A stretch of DNA of 64,000 nt from Roseiarcus sp963820775 (GTDB lineage: Bacteria; Pseudomonadota; Alphaproteobacteria; Rhizobiales; Beijerinckiaceae). The notes beneath the pieces are model-generated. The model had not been told where the DNA came from and did no database searches. It saw nothing but the letters and a program-made list of their open reading frames with translations. Positions 18,648 to 27,244 of the stretch are shown here, one piece after another. The translations under genes and the position numbers were made by a program. The stretch covers positions 306,661 through 370,660 of the forward strand of contig CAWGBF010000002.1 of NCBI GenBank assembly GCA_963820775.1, written 5' to 3'. The first letter of the stretch is position 1. Each line of letters begins with the position of its first letter.

Positions 18648-18801
18648 TGGAACCGATCGGAGGTTTTGCCGTCGCCTGAACGATAATCGCATTCAATTCA
18701 TGCTGCCAGCGTTTCAACGCAATTTCATCGGCGAAAGCTGTTCTTATTCGTTTGGGATCGAGGATTTTTGAGAAGCCGCGGATCGTTGCGCCAGTAGCCA
18801 T
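18634..18801 (-). CDS. Small protein overlapping the cas1 start
   Basis: A 55-residue frame: ATG at 18801 with a strong AAGAAGG ribosome site 6 bases upstream, beginning MATGATIRGFSKILDPKRIR and ending KPPIGSNDES at 18634. Its last codons overlap the cas1 start (TCCAATGATGAAAGCTAA contains the cas1 ATGATG), which suggests translational coupling. The composition (helix with ALKRWQHELNAII) looks like a genuine protein. It is too short to assign. The overlapping frame at 18744-18929 covers the same bases, so one of the two may be spurious; the ribosome site favours this one. Confidence 0.55.
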   Translation of the reverse strand: MATGATIRGFSKILDPKRIRTAFADEIALKRWQHELNAIIVQATAKPPIGSNDES

Positions 18802-18929
18802 TCTAGCCTTCTTGAATCGATCCAGACTCGCGAGCCTTGCTTCGCCATTTCAGCGATCTCGTCTGACGGCAGGATCGCGTCAGGGACCTGCCGAAGCCGG
18901 AACATCAAGAGCGTCATTCCGTCGATCAT
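18744..18929 (-). CDS. Small hypothetical protein upstream of cas1
   Basis: 61 residues beginning MIDGMTLLMFRLRQVPDAIL. Its ATG overlaps the stop of the preceding frame (ATGA at 18926-18929), a common sign of coupled translation. Its final 58 bp overlap the 55-residue gene described above. The segment LPSDEIAEMAKQGSRVWIDS looks coding. No known family. If real, it forms a chain unknown protein - this - 55-residue protein - cas1 with successive overlaps. Confidence 0.4.
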   Translation of the reverse strand: MIDGMTLLMFRLRQVPDAILPSDEIAEMAKQGSRVWIDSRRLEWLLAQRSAASQKSSIPNE

Positions 18930-19276
18930 GGAACGTCAGGCGCTTTGCGGGCGATCCAGGCTATCAGGCGTAACCCGAATGCTCCGTCGCCATAGATCCA
19001 TCGATTGGCTTCGTAGAGGTAGAAGCCGATTAGAACACCATTCCTAACATCATCGCGAGCCTTCGCGATCTCATCAGCAGGTGCATCGGCAATATCCGCG
19101 AAGTAGCCCCGGCTGATCGCCGTCGATAAGTCAGCGAGGCTGGTCGGCAACAACTCTAGAAGATTAAGCTTTTGTCCGAGGATCAAATCGCTTCCGGATC
19201 GTTTTAAATCGAGTGCGTCGATGGTGGTTGCTCGACCGCCGATGTGCTCCTCGCCGGCGACGACATGTCCGAAATC
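18926..19276 (-). pseudogene. Remnant of an unknown gene fused to a broken cas1
   Basis: The open frame continues from inside the cas1 fragment, but the recognisable coding part starts at about 19276 (FGHVVAGEEHIGGRATT) and runs to the stop at 18926. It contains LILGQKLNLLELLPTSLADL and a C-terminal YLYEANRWIYGDGAFGLRLI. There is no start codon of its own, so the 5' part has been lost at the junction with the cas1 fragment. Not recognised. The stop overlaps the next small frame by ATGA, so the 3' end may keep its original neighbours. Confidence 0.4.
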
Positions 19277-19278
19277 TG

Positions 19279-19572
19279 CCAAGCGCGGAAATAACTCGCG
19301 GCGCAATTGGCCTCCAATGCGCGCAATTCGACAATCGAATTGGGTTCGCATGCATCGAGGCGCGTCAATGCCGCATAGGCTACCGATATTGCGCGCTCCG
19401 ATTTTTCAGAGCGGCGAATTGATTTTTCTAGCGTCAAAATGCTCGCCTCGATTTTCTGCGAAATTAGCTTTCGGCAATATTCAATGCGAAGGCCCGGATT
19501 ATCGCGGGTTTCCAATTGCCCTTGAACTCGAAATGGATTGGCCGAATATCCCGAGGGTCCTGCGACACAGAC
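19279..19572 (-). pseudogene. Internal cas1 fragment (second cas1 copy)
   Basis: Reading the minus strand from the IS3 boundary at 19572 gives SVCVAGPSGYSANPFRVQ, then QLETRDNPGLRIEYCRKLI through to RALEANCAASYFRAW. This matches residues about 158-254 of the intact cas1 at 17457-18647. The 5' end is cut by IS3 at 19573 and the 3' end stops after ASYFRAW, where unrelated coding sequence begins. Identity with the intact copy is clearly below 100 percent, so it is a diverged paralogue, not a recent duplicate. It cannot make an active enzyme: the His and Asp metal ligands are missing. Confidence 0.8.
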
Positions 19573-20060
19573 TGACCTGCCACTGAAGTTTCATCCAACG
19601 GCTCTTAGAGCCTGGGCTGGTTTTACGCCGTGGGGCGCGGGTGGAGCAACATGCGACCGGCGGAGCTGGTCCGGGTTGCGCAGCCGGTCGCATGTTGCGG
19701 AGAGATTGGCGCCATAGGCGGTCGGCGTGAGATAGCCCAGCGCCGAGTGCGGACGTCGCTGGTTGTAATCGTCGACCCAGTTCGTGATCTTGGTCCGGGC
19801 ATGATCGAGGCCGAGGAACAGGCTCTCGTTGAGAAGCTCGTCGCGCATGCGGCCGTTGAAGCTCTCACAGAAGCCGTTCTGCATCGGCTTTCCTGGCGCA
19901 ATGAAATGCCAGACGATCCTGTTGTCCTGCGCCCAGGCGAGCATGGCGTTCGAGGTGAACTCGGTCCCGTTGTCGGACACGATCATGCCCGGTTTGCCGC
20001 GGCGCTCGATCAAGACAGTCAGTTCGCGCGCCACGCGCCGCCCCGAGATCGACGTGTCGG
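19573..20060 (-). mobile_element. IS3-family fragment (orfB C-terminal half)
   Basis: The element end TGACCTGCCACTGAAG begins at 19573, exactly where cas1 homology stops. The minus-strand frame encodes the second half of an IS3 integrase-type transposase: SDNGTEFTS with the middle Asp and ESFNGRMRDELLNE with the final Glu of the DDE triad, ending at 19591. The 5' half and orfA are missing; at about 20060 the sequence passes directly into an IS110 remnant on the other strand. The fragment is not autonomous. Confidence 0.75.
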
Positions 20061-20973
20061 GGATCGTCAAATTCCTCGCCGAGGTCGAGCCGTGCGCGAT
20101 CGGCATGGAGGCTTGCGGCTCGGCGCATTATTGGGCGCGGCTGTTTCGCGCGATGGGCCGTGAGGTAAAACTCACGCCGCCGATTTACGTGAAGCCCTAT
20201 GTCAAGCGCGGCAAGAACGACGCGGCGGATGCGGCGGCGATCTGCGAGGCGATGTCTCGGCCAAACATGCGTTTCGTCGCCGTCAAGAGCGAGGACCAAC
20301 AGGCCACGCTGATGGCGCACAAGACCCGCGAACTCCTGATCAAGCAGTGCACGATGAGCGTGAACGCCTTGCGGGGTCATCTGGCGGAGTTCGGTGTCAT
20401 CGCCGCCAAAGGGATCAGCCACGTCGAGGAACTCGTCGAGAGAGCCGCCGCCGCCGACCTTCCGGCGATGGTCCAGGCGACGCTGGGGGTTCTGCTTGCG
20501 CAATTGCGGTCTCTCGACGCGGCGATCGACAAGCTCGAGCGCGCGATCGTTGCCGACCATCGACGCGATCCGGTCAGCCGGCTGGCGGCCAGCGTCCCCG
20601 GCGTCGGCGCGCTCGCCGCTTCGGCGATTCTGGCCAGCGCGCCAGATCCGCAGGCCTTCAAATCCGGCCGCGATTTCGCTGCCTGGCTTGGCGCGACGCC
20701 CAAGCAGAACTCGACGGGCGGCAAGGAGAAATTCGGGTCGATAACCAAGCAGGCAATCGGTATATCCGACGGCTTCTGGTGTTGGGCGCCATCTCGGTCT
20801 TGCGGGCGGCGCCAAAGCGCAAGGGCGCGTTGTGCGACTGGCTGGCCGCGCTCAGAGCGCGCAAACCGCCCAAGGTCGCGGCGGTGGCGTTGGCCAACAA
20901 GCTCGCCCGGATCGTCTGGGCGATCATCACCACCGGCGAGGTCTTCCGCACCTCCACCTACGCCAAGGCCTGA
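20060..20973 (+). pseudogene. IS110-family transposase remnant
   Basis: The frame starts abruptly at GIVKFLAEVEPCAIGMEACG, so the first catalytic Asp and its surroundings are lost. The middle keeps YVKPYVKRGKNDAADAAAIC, the DEDD-type second and third acidic residues. The C-terminal Transposase_20 part follows (VPGVGALAASAIL). At about 20752 the sequence GCAGGCAATCGG is one base short; the frame changes and the true C-terminus (NRYIRRLLVLGAISVLRAAP to TYAKA) is read in another frame ending at 20973. Truncated and frameshifted, hence inactive. Confidence 0.8.
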
Positions 20974-21426
20974 TCCCAATCGGGGGCAACGCACTCGAAA
21001 GGAGAACGCAGGCTCAAGAGTTTGGCGAGCGCGACGACGACGTGATGAACGACACGGCTAGACGATCGAAGACCATCGGACACTCCGCAATGGGTCAGGA
21101 GCCCAAAGCTCGCCCCCTTGATGGGGAGCCGAGGGTCGTCGGACTTCATCAGGGCCAGCGGACTCAGTCCGCGCCAACAGGCCGGACATATGACCGAAGA
21201 CCGCCAGCCGTTCACCGCCGAGATAAAAACGCTTGCCAAGGGGCCGTCCACATATGACCCATTAGAGAACAATATCCGTCGATTCGAGACGTCCCCCGAA
21301 CGTCTCGAATGCGTAGAGTAGGAGTGTGGCGCGGTGGCGTTAGGCCGGGCATAGCCGTTCCCGCCCCTTTCGTCTGGCGGTGCCTTAGTGGCTCAGCCGT
21401 AGCTCCGTTTCCACACCCCCCTCATC
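20974..21426. other. IS110 downstream tail and intron 3' flank, no gene
   Basis: The first part is the non-coding tail of the IS110 remnant; the last part (from about 21340) belongs to domain VI and the 3' end of the minus-strand group II intron. No frame with a ribosome site or family resemblance is present. Confidence 0.4.
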
Positions 21427-23165
21427 GAACCGGACGTGCGGATCGCCCGCATCCGGCTCTCGGACAAGACCTCACGCCTTCGTCCACGGCACGTCGTGCC
21501 CAAGCCGACTCAGGCGTACGAGCCCGAAGTGCCCGTAGAGGTGCGAGAGTGGATAGCTCCCGCCCCTTCGTCGCCTGACTTTGTGCTTGGAGCGCAACCA
21601 CCGGCGCAACCGCACGGCTGTGTAAGCGTCGAGCGCCCGATACGCCTTGTTGACGGTCCCTACTTGGAAGTAGTTCGCCCACCCGCGCAGCGTGCGGTTC
21701 ACTTTGCCCACCAGCGTTGTGGTCTCTTGCCATGTGTCCGATCGGCCGGTCAGCGCGTGGACCTTCTCGACCACCCGCTGAATGCTTTTCTTTGACGGCC
21801 GGTAGCCGATACGAGCTTGGCCGGTCCTCGCCGAAAACATTCGCCCGAACGTGTATCCCAGGAAGTCGAACTCTCCTTCCGGCACTGTGCAGATGCGCGT
21901 CTTTTCCTCGCTCACCGTGAGCTTCAGCTTGCCCATGATCTCCCGCAGTCTCTGCAAGGCCGCTTCGGCTTTGCCCCTTCTGCACAGGATCACGAGGTCA
22001 TCGGCGTAGGTCACGAGCCGCGTGCCGAGGGTTCGCTCAAGCCCGAACATCTTCCATCCCAGCACGAACCGGCGCATGTAAATATTCGCCAGCAAGGGTG
22101 AGATGGGCGAGCCCTGCGGAATGCCGCGCCGCTTGTCTCGCGCTTCGGTCGTGCGCGTCTTCCGACCTCGATCGTCGGTTTCTTCAACAGGGCAATCCAG
22201 CCACATCCTGATCAGATGCAGCACGCGCCGATCGACGATCCGACGCGCAACCGACTTGAGCAGGTCGGCATGGGGAATACTCCCGAAGTAGTCCGCGAGG
22301 TCGGCGTCCACCACTTCCGGATGGCCGCGAAACAGCAACTCTTCCACCTCGACCACCGCCTGTTGGGCGTTTCGCCCGGGACGATAGGCGTAGAGTTCCG
22401 ATGGAAGGTCGGCTTCGAAGATCGGCTCCAGCACCAGCATCGCTGCTGTCATGCAGACCCGATCCCGCAAGGTTGAGATGCCCAGCGGCCTGAGTTTGCC
22501 GTTGGCCTTCGGTATGAAAACGCGTCTGATTGGATCCGGTCGGTAAGTCTCCTGCCTGAGCGCAAGCGCCAGTTCGCCCAGCCATCGCTCGACCCCATAC
22601 GCCTCGACGGCCTCGAAGTCCTGACGGTCCACGCCCGGCGCGCCCTTGTTGGAGCGGCACTGAGCATAGGCGTGCGCCAGAATGTCCTCGCGGCTGATCT
22701 TGTCGTAGAGGGCGTAGAAGCGGTAGCCGGGTTCTGCCTTCGCTTTCGCGTGCAACGCCGTCTGCAGTTTCTGAACGCTGTCCGGAGTTGATAGGTTGCC
22801 CAATCTCCAGGTCCCTCACCACGTCGTGCGTCTGTCTTGAACTGAGGCCCCTTCCCTCCCCCGGCGTTACCCGGCTTCAGCGGTACTACGAACCTCTCCG
22901 CCACCCCATAGCGCCCGGCCTCTCCCTCGCGGGCGTCCGGTTGATCATCCCTGACCACGCCATGGGGCTTCCCGTGTTGCGTACGCTTTCCTTGTGTACG
23001 TGCTGCCGCCAGTACCCCGGTGCAGCGACTGGGCGTCGTCTTCGCTCATCTCACCCAGCCGTATCAGCCTTCCCCGAAGTTGCAGTCGGGTCGGCCTGCA
23101 CATCGACCTTTTCGGAGCTTGCTCGGCGTTCACTCGCGTTGCGGCCCGCACACTCGCGCCGTCAC
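21427..23165 (-). ncRNA. Group II intron RNA (boundaries approximate)
   Basis: On the minus strand, 21459-21427 folds as intron domain V: GAGCCGGATGCGGG, a short GATC-type loop region, and a returning strand CGCACGTCCGGTTC. It lies just downstream of an intron-encoded reverse transcriptase, as expected. Domain VI should lie between about 21426 and 21340. Upstream of the protein, GC-rich structured sequence (for example GTAACGCCGGGGG) fills the space to a possible GTGTG-type 5' end near 23165. The 3' end could be as low as 21340. I could not identify the interrupted host gene. Confidence 0.5.
21472..22803 (-). CDS. ltrA: Group II intron reverse transcriptase/maturase
   Basis: 443 residues. 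Reverse transcriptase blocks in order: RRVFIPKANGKLRPLGI (about 90-106), DADLADYFGSI (about 165-175), GIPQGSPISPLLANIYM, the catalytic YADD (about 270) and FDFLGYTF. The maturase (X) domain with NRTLRGWANYF follows, ending in KHKVRRRRGGSYP and DVPWTKA. No C-terminal HNH endonuclease is visible. It would splice and reverse-splice the surrounding intron RNA. The frame is intact, so the intron may still be mobile. Confidence 0.9.
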   Translation of the reverse strand: MGNLSTPDSVQKLQTALHAKAKAEPGYRFYALYDKISREDILAHAYAQCRSNKGAPGVDRQDFEAVEAYGVERWLGELALALRQETYRPDPIRRVFIPKANGKLRPLGISTLRDRVCMTAAMLVLEPIFEADLPSELYAYRPGRNAQQAVVEVEELLFRGHPEVVDADLADYFGSIPHADLLKSVARRIVDRRVLHLIRMWLDCPVEETDDRGRKTRTTEARDKRRGIPQGSPISPLLANIYMRRFVLGWKMFGLERTLGTRLVTYADDLVILCRRGKAEAALQRLREIMGKLKLTVSEEKTRICTVPEGEFDFLGYTFGRMFSARTGQARIGYRPSKKSIQRVVEKVHALTGRSDTWQETTTLVGKVNRTLRGWANYFQVGTVNKAYRALDAYTAVRLRRWLRSKHKVRRRRGGSYPLSHLYGHFGLVRLSRLGHDVPWTKA

Positions 23166-23867
23166 CTATATGTGACCAGCTACACCGAAGGCTCCAGCCA
23201 TTTCGTCACCTCCATGACTGCTCCGGTTGCTTCCGGCTGGAGCGTTCGCCGGGTGGGCCTTGCACCCACTGGAAAGCGCGGCCTTCTCACGGCGCACGCA
23301 AATACCGGTCATTCCCGACGGCGCGGCGAGCGGGTCAAATCGACCGAGGCTGTGTAAAAAACTTCCGCGCGTTTTCACACGACCCTGTTTCGTTCGCTTT
23401 TACGGGGCCTGAGCGTTCAGAGTTGAAAAAGTCGAGAAAAATCTTGCTCTGCTCGATCGTTTGCAAAATTTCGCCGAGTTTTTACACGGCCTCGGCCCTT
23501 TTCGGTCGTACGACGCCACCCTTGATACCCGTTCGCGAGCCGTGGCCGGAGCTTCGCTTGCCCGCAAGCGGCGTTGCTCGCCTTGCTCGAGCGTCGATCG
23601 CAACACTTGGTCAGCCAACCGGCCAAGTCCTGTTCGCCCGGCGGATTGACTCGGGCCCGGATGAGTGATGCATCGAAGGTCGGAGCGCCGGCTGGGCGTG
23701 GCCGCTCTGACAGCCTGGCCGATAAAGCCGATCGCTTCGGCGAGCAGTGCGGATGGCTCCGCGATCCCGAGTGCGGCCAGCCGAACGGCAAACGTTGACA
23801 ATAGTGTCTTCGGCAATAAAGTCCTCCCAATGCTGCCATGCCCGTCGACCATAGCCGTGAGATTGTC
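23166..23867. other. No intact gene; possible IS scar
   Basis: Two similar phrases, TGTAAAAAACTTCCG (about 23353) and a GTTTTTACACGGCCTCGG stretch (about 23479), each next to a CGAGG(C/T) TGTGT-like block, suggest a decayed IS end. Long frames on both strands here are antisense to the LysR gene or lack any family resemblance. Promoter elements for the LysR gene should lie in the last 150 bp. Confidence 0.35.
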
Positions 23868-24830
23868 ATGGAAATGCACCAGGTTCGTTATTTCCTCGCG
23901 GTGGCCGAGGAGCTGAATTTCACGCGCGCAGCCGAGCGGTGCAATGTGACGCAACCCTCCTTGTCGCGCGCCATCAAGCTTCTCGAGGAGGAGCTTGGAG
24001 GGCTGCTTTTTTACCGCGAGCGAGAATCGACGCACCTCACGGATCTTGGCCACATGGCCCGACCACATCTTCAGTCGGTTTACGACCAGTCGAGGTTGGT
24101 GAAGCGCCTGTCTCAGGAGTTTGTGACGAAGTGGCCGCTCAAACTGGGGATCATGAGCACGATCTCGCCAGACGAGATCGTAGATCTCATCGCCAATATT
24201 CGAACCCACCATCCTGACGTGGAGCTGAGACTTTGCGATGCGAGTGCAGAGGATTTGCGCGCGCGTCTTTTGGCTGGCGATCTCGAGGTCTCCATCTACG
24301 CCTTACCGGGCGAGGAAGCCGATGAGCGCATTCATTCGATTCCGCTGTTTCGCGAGCAAATGGTTCTCGCCGTTCACCGCGACCACCGTCTCGCCAATAC
24401 GGGGGCGTTTCCCGTTCGAGAGATGAATGGCGAGGACTACATCCATCGCATGAACTGCGAGTTCGCCGGTTATGCCGACCAGATTCTCCAGCAGAGGGGA
24501 GTCACCTGCAAGCCCGTCTATTGGAGCGAGCGCGACGATTGGACCTTGGCTATGGTGGCCGCCGGGTTGGGATTTGCATTCATGCCTGCAAATGCAGTCA
24601 AACACCCCGGCGTCATTGGTCTGCCGGTCGTCGAGCCCGAATTTTGGCGAGAAGTGAAACTGGTGAGCGTGAGAGGGCGTCGCTATTCGCCGGGGGTCGG
24701 CTCGCTGGTGCGCGAGGCGATGCGGAAGACATGGTACGGCAAAGAGCCGAAGCGAGTGATGGATTCCGAGGGCGCGCTTGCGGCGCCGGGCGCCGGCAAG
24801 GCGGCTGCATACGCCGCGCGGATCGGTTGA
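23868..24830 (+). CDS. LysR-family transcriptional regulator
   Basis: 320 residues from the ATG at 23868 (MEMHQVRYFLAVAEELNF). Residues 1-60 are the LysR winged helix-turn-helix (FTRAAERCNVTQPSLSRAIKLLEEELGG). The rest is the periplasmic-binding-like effector domain, with VYWSERDDWTLAMVAAGLGFAFMP near residue 225-250. The C-terminal 25 residues are alanine-rich and atypical. It lies 340 bp upstream of the sulfite-oxidase-like operon on the same strand and may regulate it, but LysR targets are usually divergent, so the link is only positional. Confidence 0.88.
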   Translation: MEMHQVRYFLAVAEELNFTRAAERCNVTQPSLSRAIKLLEEELGGLLFYRERESTHLTDLGHMARPHLQSVYDQSRLVKRLSQEFVTKWPLKLGIMSTISPDEIVDLIANIRTHHPDVELRLCDASAEDLRARLLAGDLEVSIYALPGEEADERIHSIPLFREQMVLAVHRDHRLANTGAFPVREMNGEDYIHRMNCEFAGYADQILQQRGVTCKPVYWSERDDWTLAMVAAGLGFAFMPANAVKHPGVIGLPVVEPEFWREVKLVSVRGRRYSPGVGSLVREAMRKTWYGKEPKRVMDSEGALAAPGAGKAAAYAARIG

Positions 24831-24871
24831 GCGATGAGGAGCCCTCGCAGGCGGTCAAGCGCTAGTTGCGC

Positions 24872-25132
24872 TCAATTGCCCCGGCGCGCCGGTTCCGCTG
24901 TATAGACGACGGCTATCGCATCGATAGCCAATCGGCATTTCAACTCGAAAACCGTCCCTGCGCCTAATTGACGCTCGCTCACGGCCGCGAAGCTGCAGGA
25001 GACAACTTCAACGAATTCCGCGAAAGCCGCTGTTTCATCGGCTGGCGGTCTCGCCGACACTCTTGCAGCGACTGTCTGCGAGGATGTTTCTCTACACTTT
25101 CGCCCGGCGTTTGGTCGATCATGCTCAATCAT
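24872..25132 (-). CDS. Small hypothetical protein, paralogue of 26935-27138
   Basis: Up to 86 residues. The C-terminal half reads EVVSCSFAAVSERQLGAG then TVFELKCRLAIDAIAVVYTAEPA and matches the product at 26935-27138 in the same strand sense (EVVSCRFAPIG, LSAGMVFEVKCLFAIDAIA). The shared pattern VVSC-F-A and LAIDAIA with conserved Cys indicates a real family, unknown to me. The start is uncertain: ATG at 25132 gives a long leader, and the conserved part begins near 25010. It stands antisense in the gap between LysR and the molybdenum operon. Confidence 0.45.
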   Translation of the reverse strand: MIEHDRPNAGRKCRETSSQTVAARVSARPPADETAAFAEFVEVVSCSFAAVSERQLGAGTVFELKCRLAIDAIAVVYTAEPARRGN

Positions 25133-25170
25133 CGCTCGGCAGGAGTTCCAGACGCAAAGGCGCTACCGGC

Positions 25171-25791
25171 ATGGACGAGCCCCCGATTTCCCGCGGTTTC
25201 AGGTCGAGACGACAAGAGGAAGGTCTGACCAACCGGGTGCCGCCCGGACAGTATGTGACGACGGATTTCCCGGTTCTGTCAGCGGGACCGACTCCGCAGA
25301 TCACTCTTGAGGAGTGGACGTTTTCGCTTCAGCTCAACGGATGGGTGTTCGGCAAGTGGGCATGGACTGAATTCCAGGCGCTTCCCCAGACCACAATCAA
25401 GACCGACATTCATTGCGTCACGAAATGGTCGAAGCTCGACACGATCTGGCGGGGGGTGACATTTGACGACCTGCTCAAGGCCGCGGCGCTCACGGAAGCG
25501 CCGGCGCCTTACGTCATGGCGCACTCCGAAGGAGGCTACACGACGAATGTCCCGGTTGCCGATCTTGTCGGCGGCAAGGGCATGATCGCGACTCACTATG
25601 ATGGGTTGCCGATTTTACCCGCGCACGGCGGTCCGGCCCGGCTGCTTGTTCCACATCTCTATTTTTGGAAGAGCGCGAAATGGGTGCGGAGATTGCGGTT
25701 CATGGAAGAGGATGAACACGGCTTCTGGGAGTTGTTCGGCTATCACAACCACGGCGACCCCTGGAAAGAGCAGAGATATGACGGCGATTGA
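25171..25791 (+). CDS. Sulfite-oxidase-like molybdopterin oxidoreductase
   Basis: 206 residues from an ATG at 25171 (MDEPPISRGFRSRR). It is a single oxidoreductase molybdopterin-binding domain: the conserved IHCVTKWSK supplies the Cys ligand of molybdenum (about residue 90). GGYTTNVPVADL and AHGGPARLLVPHLYFWKSAKWV are typical of the short YedY/SuoX relatives. No signal peptide or twin-arginine leader (RR occurs, but no hydrophobic core follows), so a cytoplasmic enzyme is likely. The stop overlaps the next gene by 14 bp. The substrate is unknown; electrons probably pass to the neighbouring ferredoxin-reductase-like protein. Confidence 0.85.
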   Translation: MDEPPISRGFRSRRQEEGLTNRVPPGQYVTTDFPVLSAGPTPQITLEEWTFSLQLNGWVFGKWAWTEFQALPQTTIKTDIHCVTKWSKLDTIWRGVTFDDLLKAAALTEAPAPYVMAHSEGGYTTNVPVADLVGGKGMIATHYDGLPILPAHGGPARLLVPHLYFWKSAKWVRRLRFMEEDEHGFWELFGYHNHGDPWKEQRYDGD

Positions 25792-26542
25792 GCGTTCTGC
25801 CGCCCCCGGGCGCAGGCTTGAGTGGCGGCGAGCCAAAGTGCGTCAAGTCGTCGTCGAAACGTCGCGCGTCAAAAGTCTTCTTCTCGTAGTCGCCGGATGG
25901 CAGGGACACCTGCCGGGCCAGCATGTGGACATCCGGCTCACGGGCGAGGATGGCTACCAGGCGCAGCGCAGTTATTCGATCGCCTCGCCCCCTGAGGATG
26001 GATTGATCGCTTTGACAGTGGAGCGAGTGGAGAATGGCGAGGTTTCGCCATATCTCGTCGATGAGCTTCGGGAGGCCGACCAATTCGAATTGCGGGGGCC
26101 GATCGGTGGCTACTTCGCGTGGACCATCGCCATGGGCGGTCCTCTATGTCTCATCGCAGCCGGATCCGGAATCGCGCCCCTCATGGCGATGTTGCGTCAC
26201 CGGGACAGGCAGAACAGCCGCATCCCCGCCGTGCTCTTGCATTCGTCCAGGAACCTGGAAGATGTGATCTATCGAAGAGAACTTGATGCGATGGCGCGCC
26301 GCGATCCCGATCTGCGCCTGGTCACGACGCTCACCAGAAAACAGCCGGAGGGATGGACGGGCTACCGTCGAAGGATCGACAAGTCGATGCTGGCCGACGC
26401 GTGCTTTCCACCCGACCGAAATCCAAAGACATATGTCTGTGGCCCCACGCCTTTCGTGGAAGACGTCTCAAGTTTTCTGGTGGAGCTTGGGCATGACGCT
26501 CTCAGGATCAAGACGGAGCGGTTCGGACCCACCGGAGGATGA
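25778..26542 (+). CDS. FAD/NAD(P) ferredoxin-reductase-like protein
   Basis: 254 residues from the ATG at 25778, inside the end of the previous gene. FAD-binding barrel with RSYSIASPPEDG (the R-x-Y-S motif, about residues 67-78). NAD(P)-binding half with LIAAGSGIAPLMAMLRHR (about 127-144) and the late CGPTPFVEDV. No iron-sulfur ferredoxin domain at the C-terminus. Tight overlap with the molybdopterin enzyme and with DUF6510 makes a three-gene operon seen in many proteobacteria and actinobacteria. The most likely role is electron exchange between NAD(P)H and the molybdenum enzyme. Confidence 0.88.
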   Translation: MTAIERSAAPGRRLEWRRAKVRQVVVETSRVKSLLLVVAGWQGHLPGQHVDIRLTGEDGYQAQRSYSIASPPEDGLIALTVERVENGEVSPYLVDELREADQFELRGPIGGYFAWTIAMGGPLCLIAAGSGIAPLMAMLRHRDRQNSRIPAVLLHSSRNLEDVIYRRELDAMARRDPDLRLVTTLTRKQPEGWTGYRRRIDKSMLADACFPPDRNPKTYVCGPTPFVEDVSSFLVELGHDALRIKTERFGPTGG

Positions 26543-26547
26543 AGGCG

Positions 26548-26817
26548 ATGACTGAGAACGATTTGGACTTCGTTCTGGACGGCAACGCCGCCGCAGGCGC
26601 TCTTCGCGAGGTCTTCGCCGCCGACGTGACGAGCGCCCATATTCAATGCGACGCATGCGGCTCGGTCGGAGCGGTGGGTTCTCTGCGCTACTATGCGGCC
26701 CCGATGGGAGTCGTGCTGAGGTGCAGCAATTGCGCGGCCATCCTCCTGAGGGCGGTCCGCACTCCACATGGTCACTGGCTCGAAATGAGGGGCGCCCGCC
26801 ACCTCAGAGTGGCTTGA
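26548..26817 (+). CDS. DUF6510 family zinc-ribbon-like protein
   Basis: 89 residues from the ATG at 26548; the alternative ATG at 26539 overlaps the upstream stop and adds three residues. It carries two CxxC pairs (CDACGSVG and CSNCAA), so it probably binds zinc. It also has the LDGNAAAGALREVFAADVT start typical of DUF6510. This family regularly follows a sulfite-oxidase-like enzyme and a ferredoxin reductase. Its role is unknown; assembly or regulation of that complex would fit. Confidence 0.82.
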   Translation: MTENDLDFVLDGNAAAGALREVFAADVTSAHIQCDACGSVGAVGSLRYYAAPMGVVLRCSNCAAILLRAVRTPHGHWLEMRGARHLRVA

Positions 26818-26934
26818 GGCCGAAGACCTTCCGCGGTGAAAGGGGGGAAAGGGCCGCCATTTTCGAGTCCGTTTCGAGCGATTCCAATGGTTTGTGACGC
26901 CGTTTCCGAGTCCGTCATCGCATGTTTTTACACG

Positions 26935-27138
26935 TTATACACGTATGTATGACAGGCTTGTGCCTGGAGCATTCTCGAAGCCCGCTGGGTCGGCTCTAAA
27001 GACGGCGGCTATCGCATCGATTGCGAATAGGCATTTCACCTCGAAAACCATTCCAGCGCTTAGTCGCCCGGCGCCAATCGGCGCGAAGCGGCAGGAGACG
27101 ACCTCACCCACCGTCGCTGGCTTAGCCGACCGTCTCAT
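26935..27138 (-). CDS. Small hypothetical protein, paralogue of 24872-25132
   Basis: 67 residues with an AGGAG ribosome site before the ATG at 27138 (MRRSAKPATVGEVVSCRFAP). Its core shares EVVSC-F-A, L-AG-VFE-KC and AIDAIA with the product at 24872-25132. The two genes bracket the LysR-distal redox operon on the opposite strand. No family known. The good ribosome site and the conserved paralogue argue for a real gene. Confidence 0.5.
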   Translation of the reverse strand: MRRSAKPATVGEVVSCRFAPIGAGRLSAGMVFEVKCLFAIDAIAAVFRADPAGFENAPGTSLSYIRV

Positions 27139-27244
27139 TGCCGCTCCTGCCGTTCGAACACGACGGCTTTAATAGCAGCCGGCCAAATCTATGAAAATCG
27201 CTTTGGCCACTGCGGCCGAGTGAGTGCAACACCAGGAGCACCCC

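Noticed and set aside
23400..24212. Minus-strand 270-residue frame
   Set aside because: Mostly antisense to the LysR gene; the part outside LysR shows no recognisable transposase motif.
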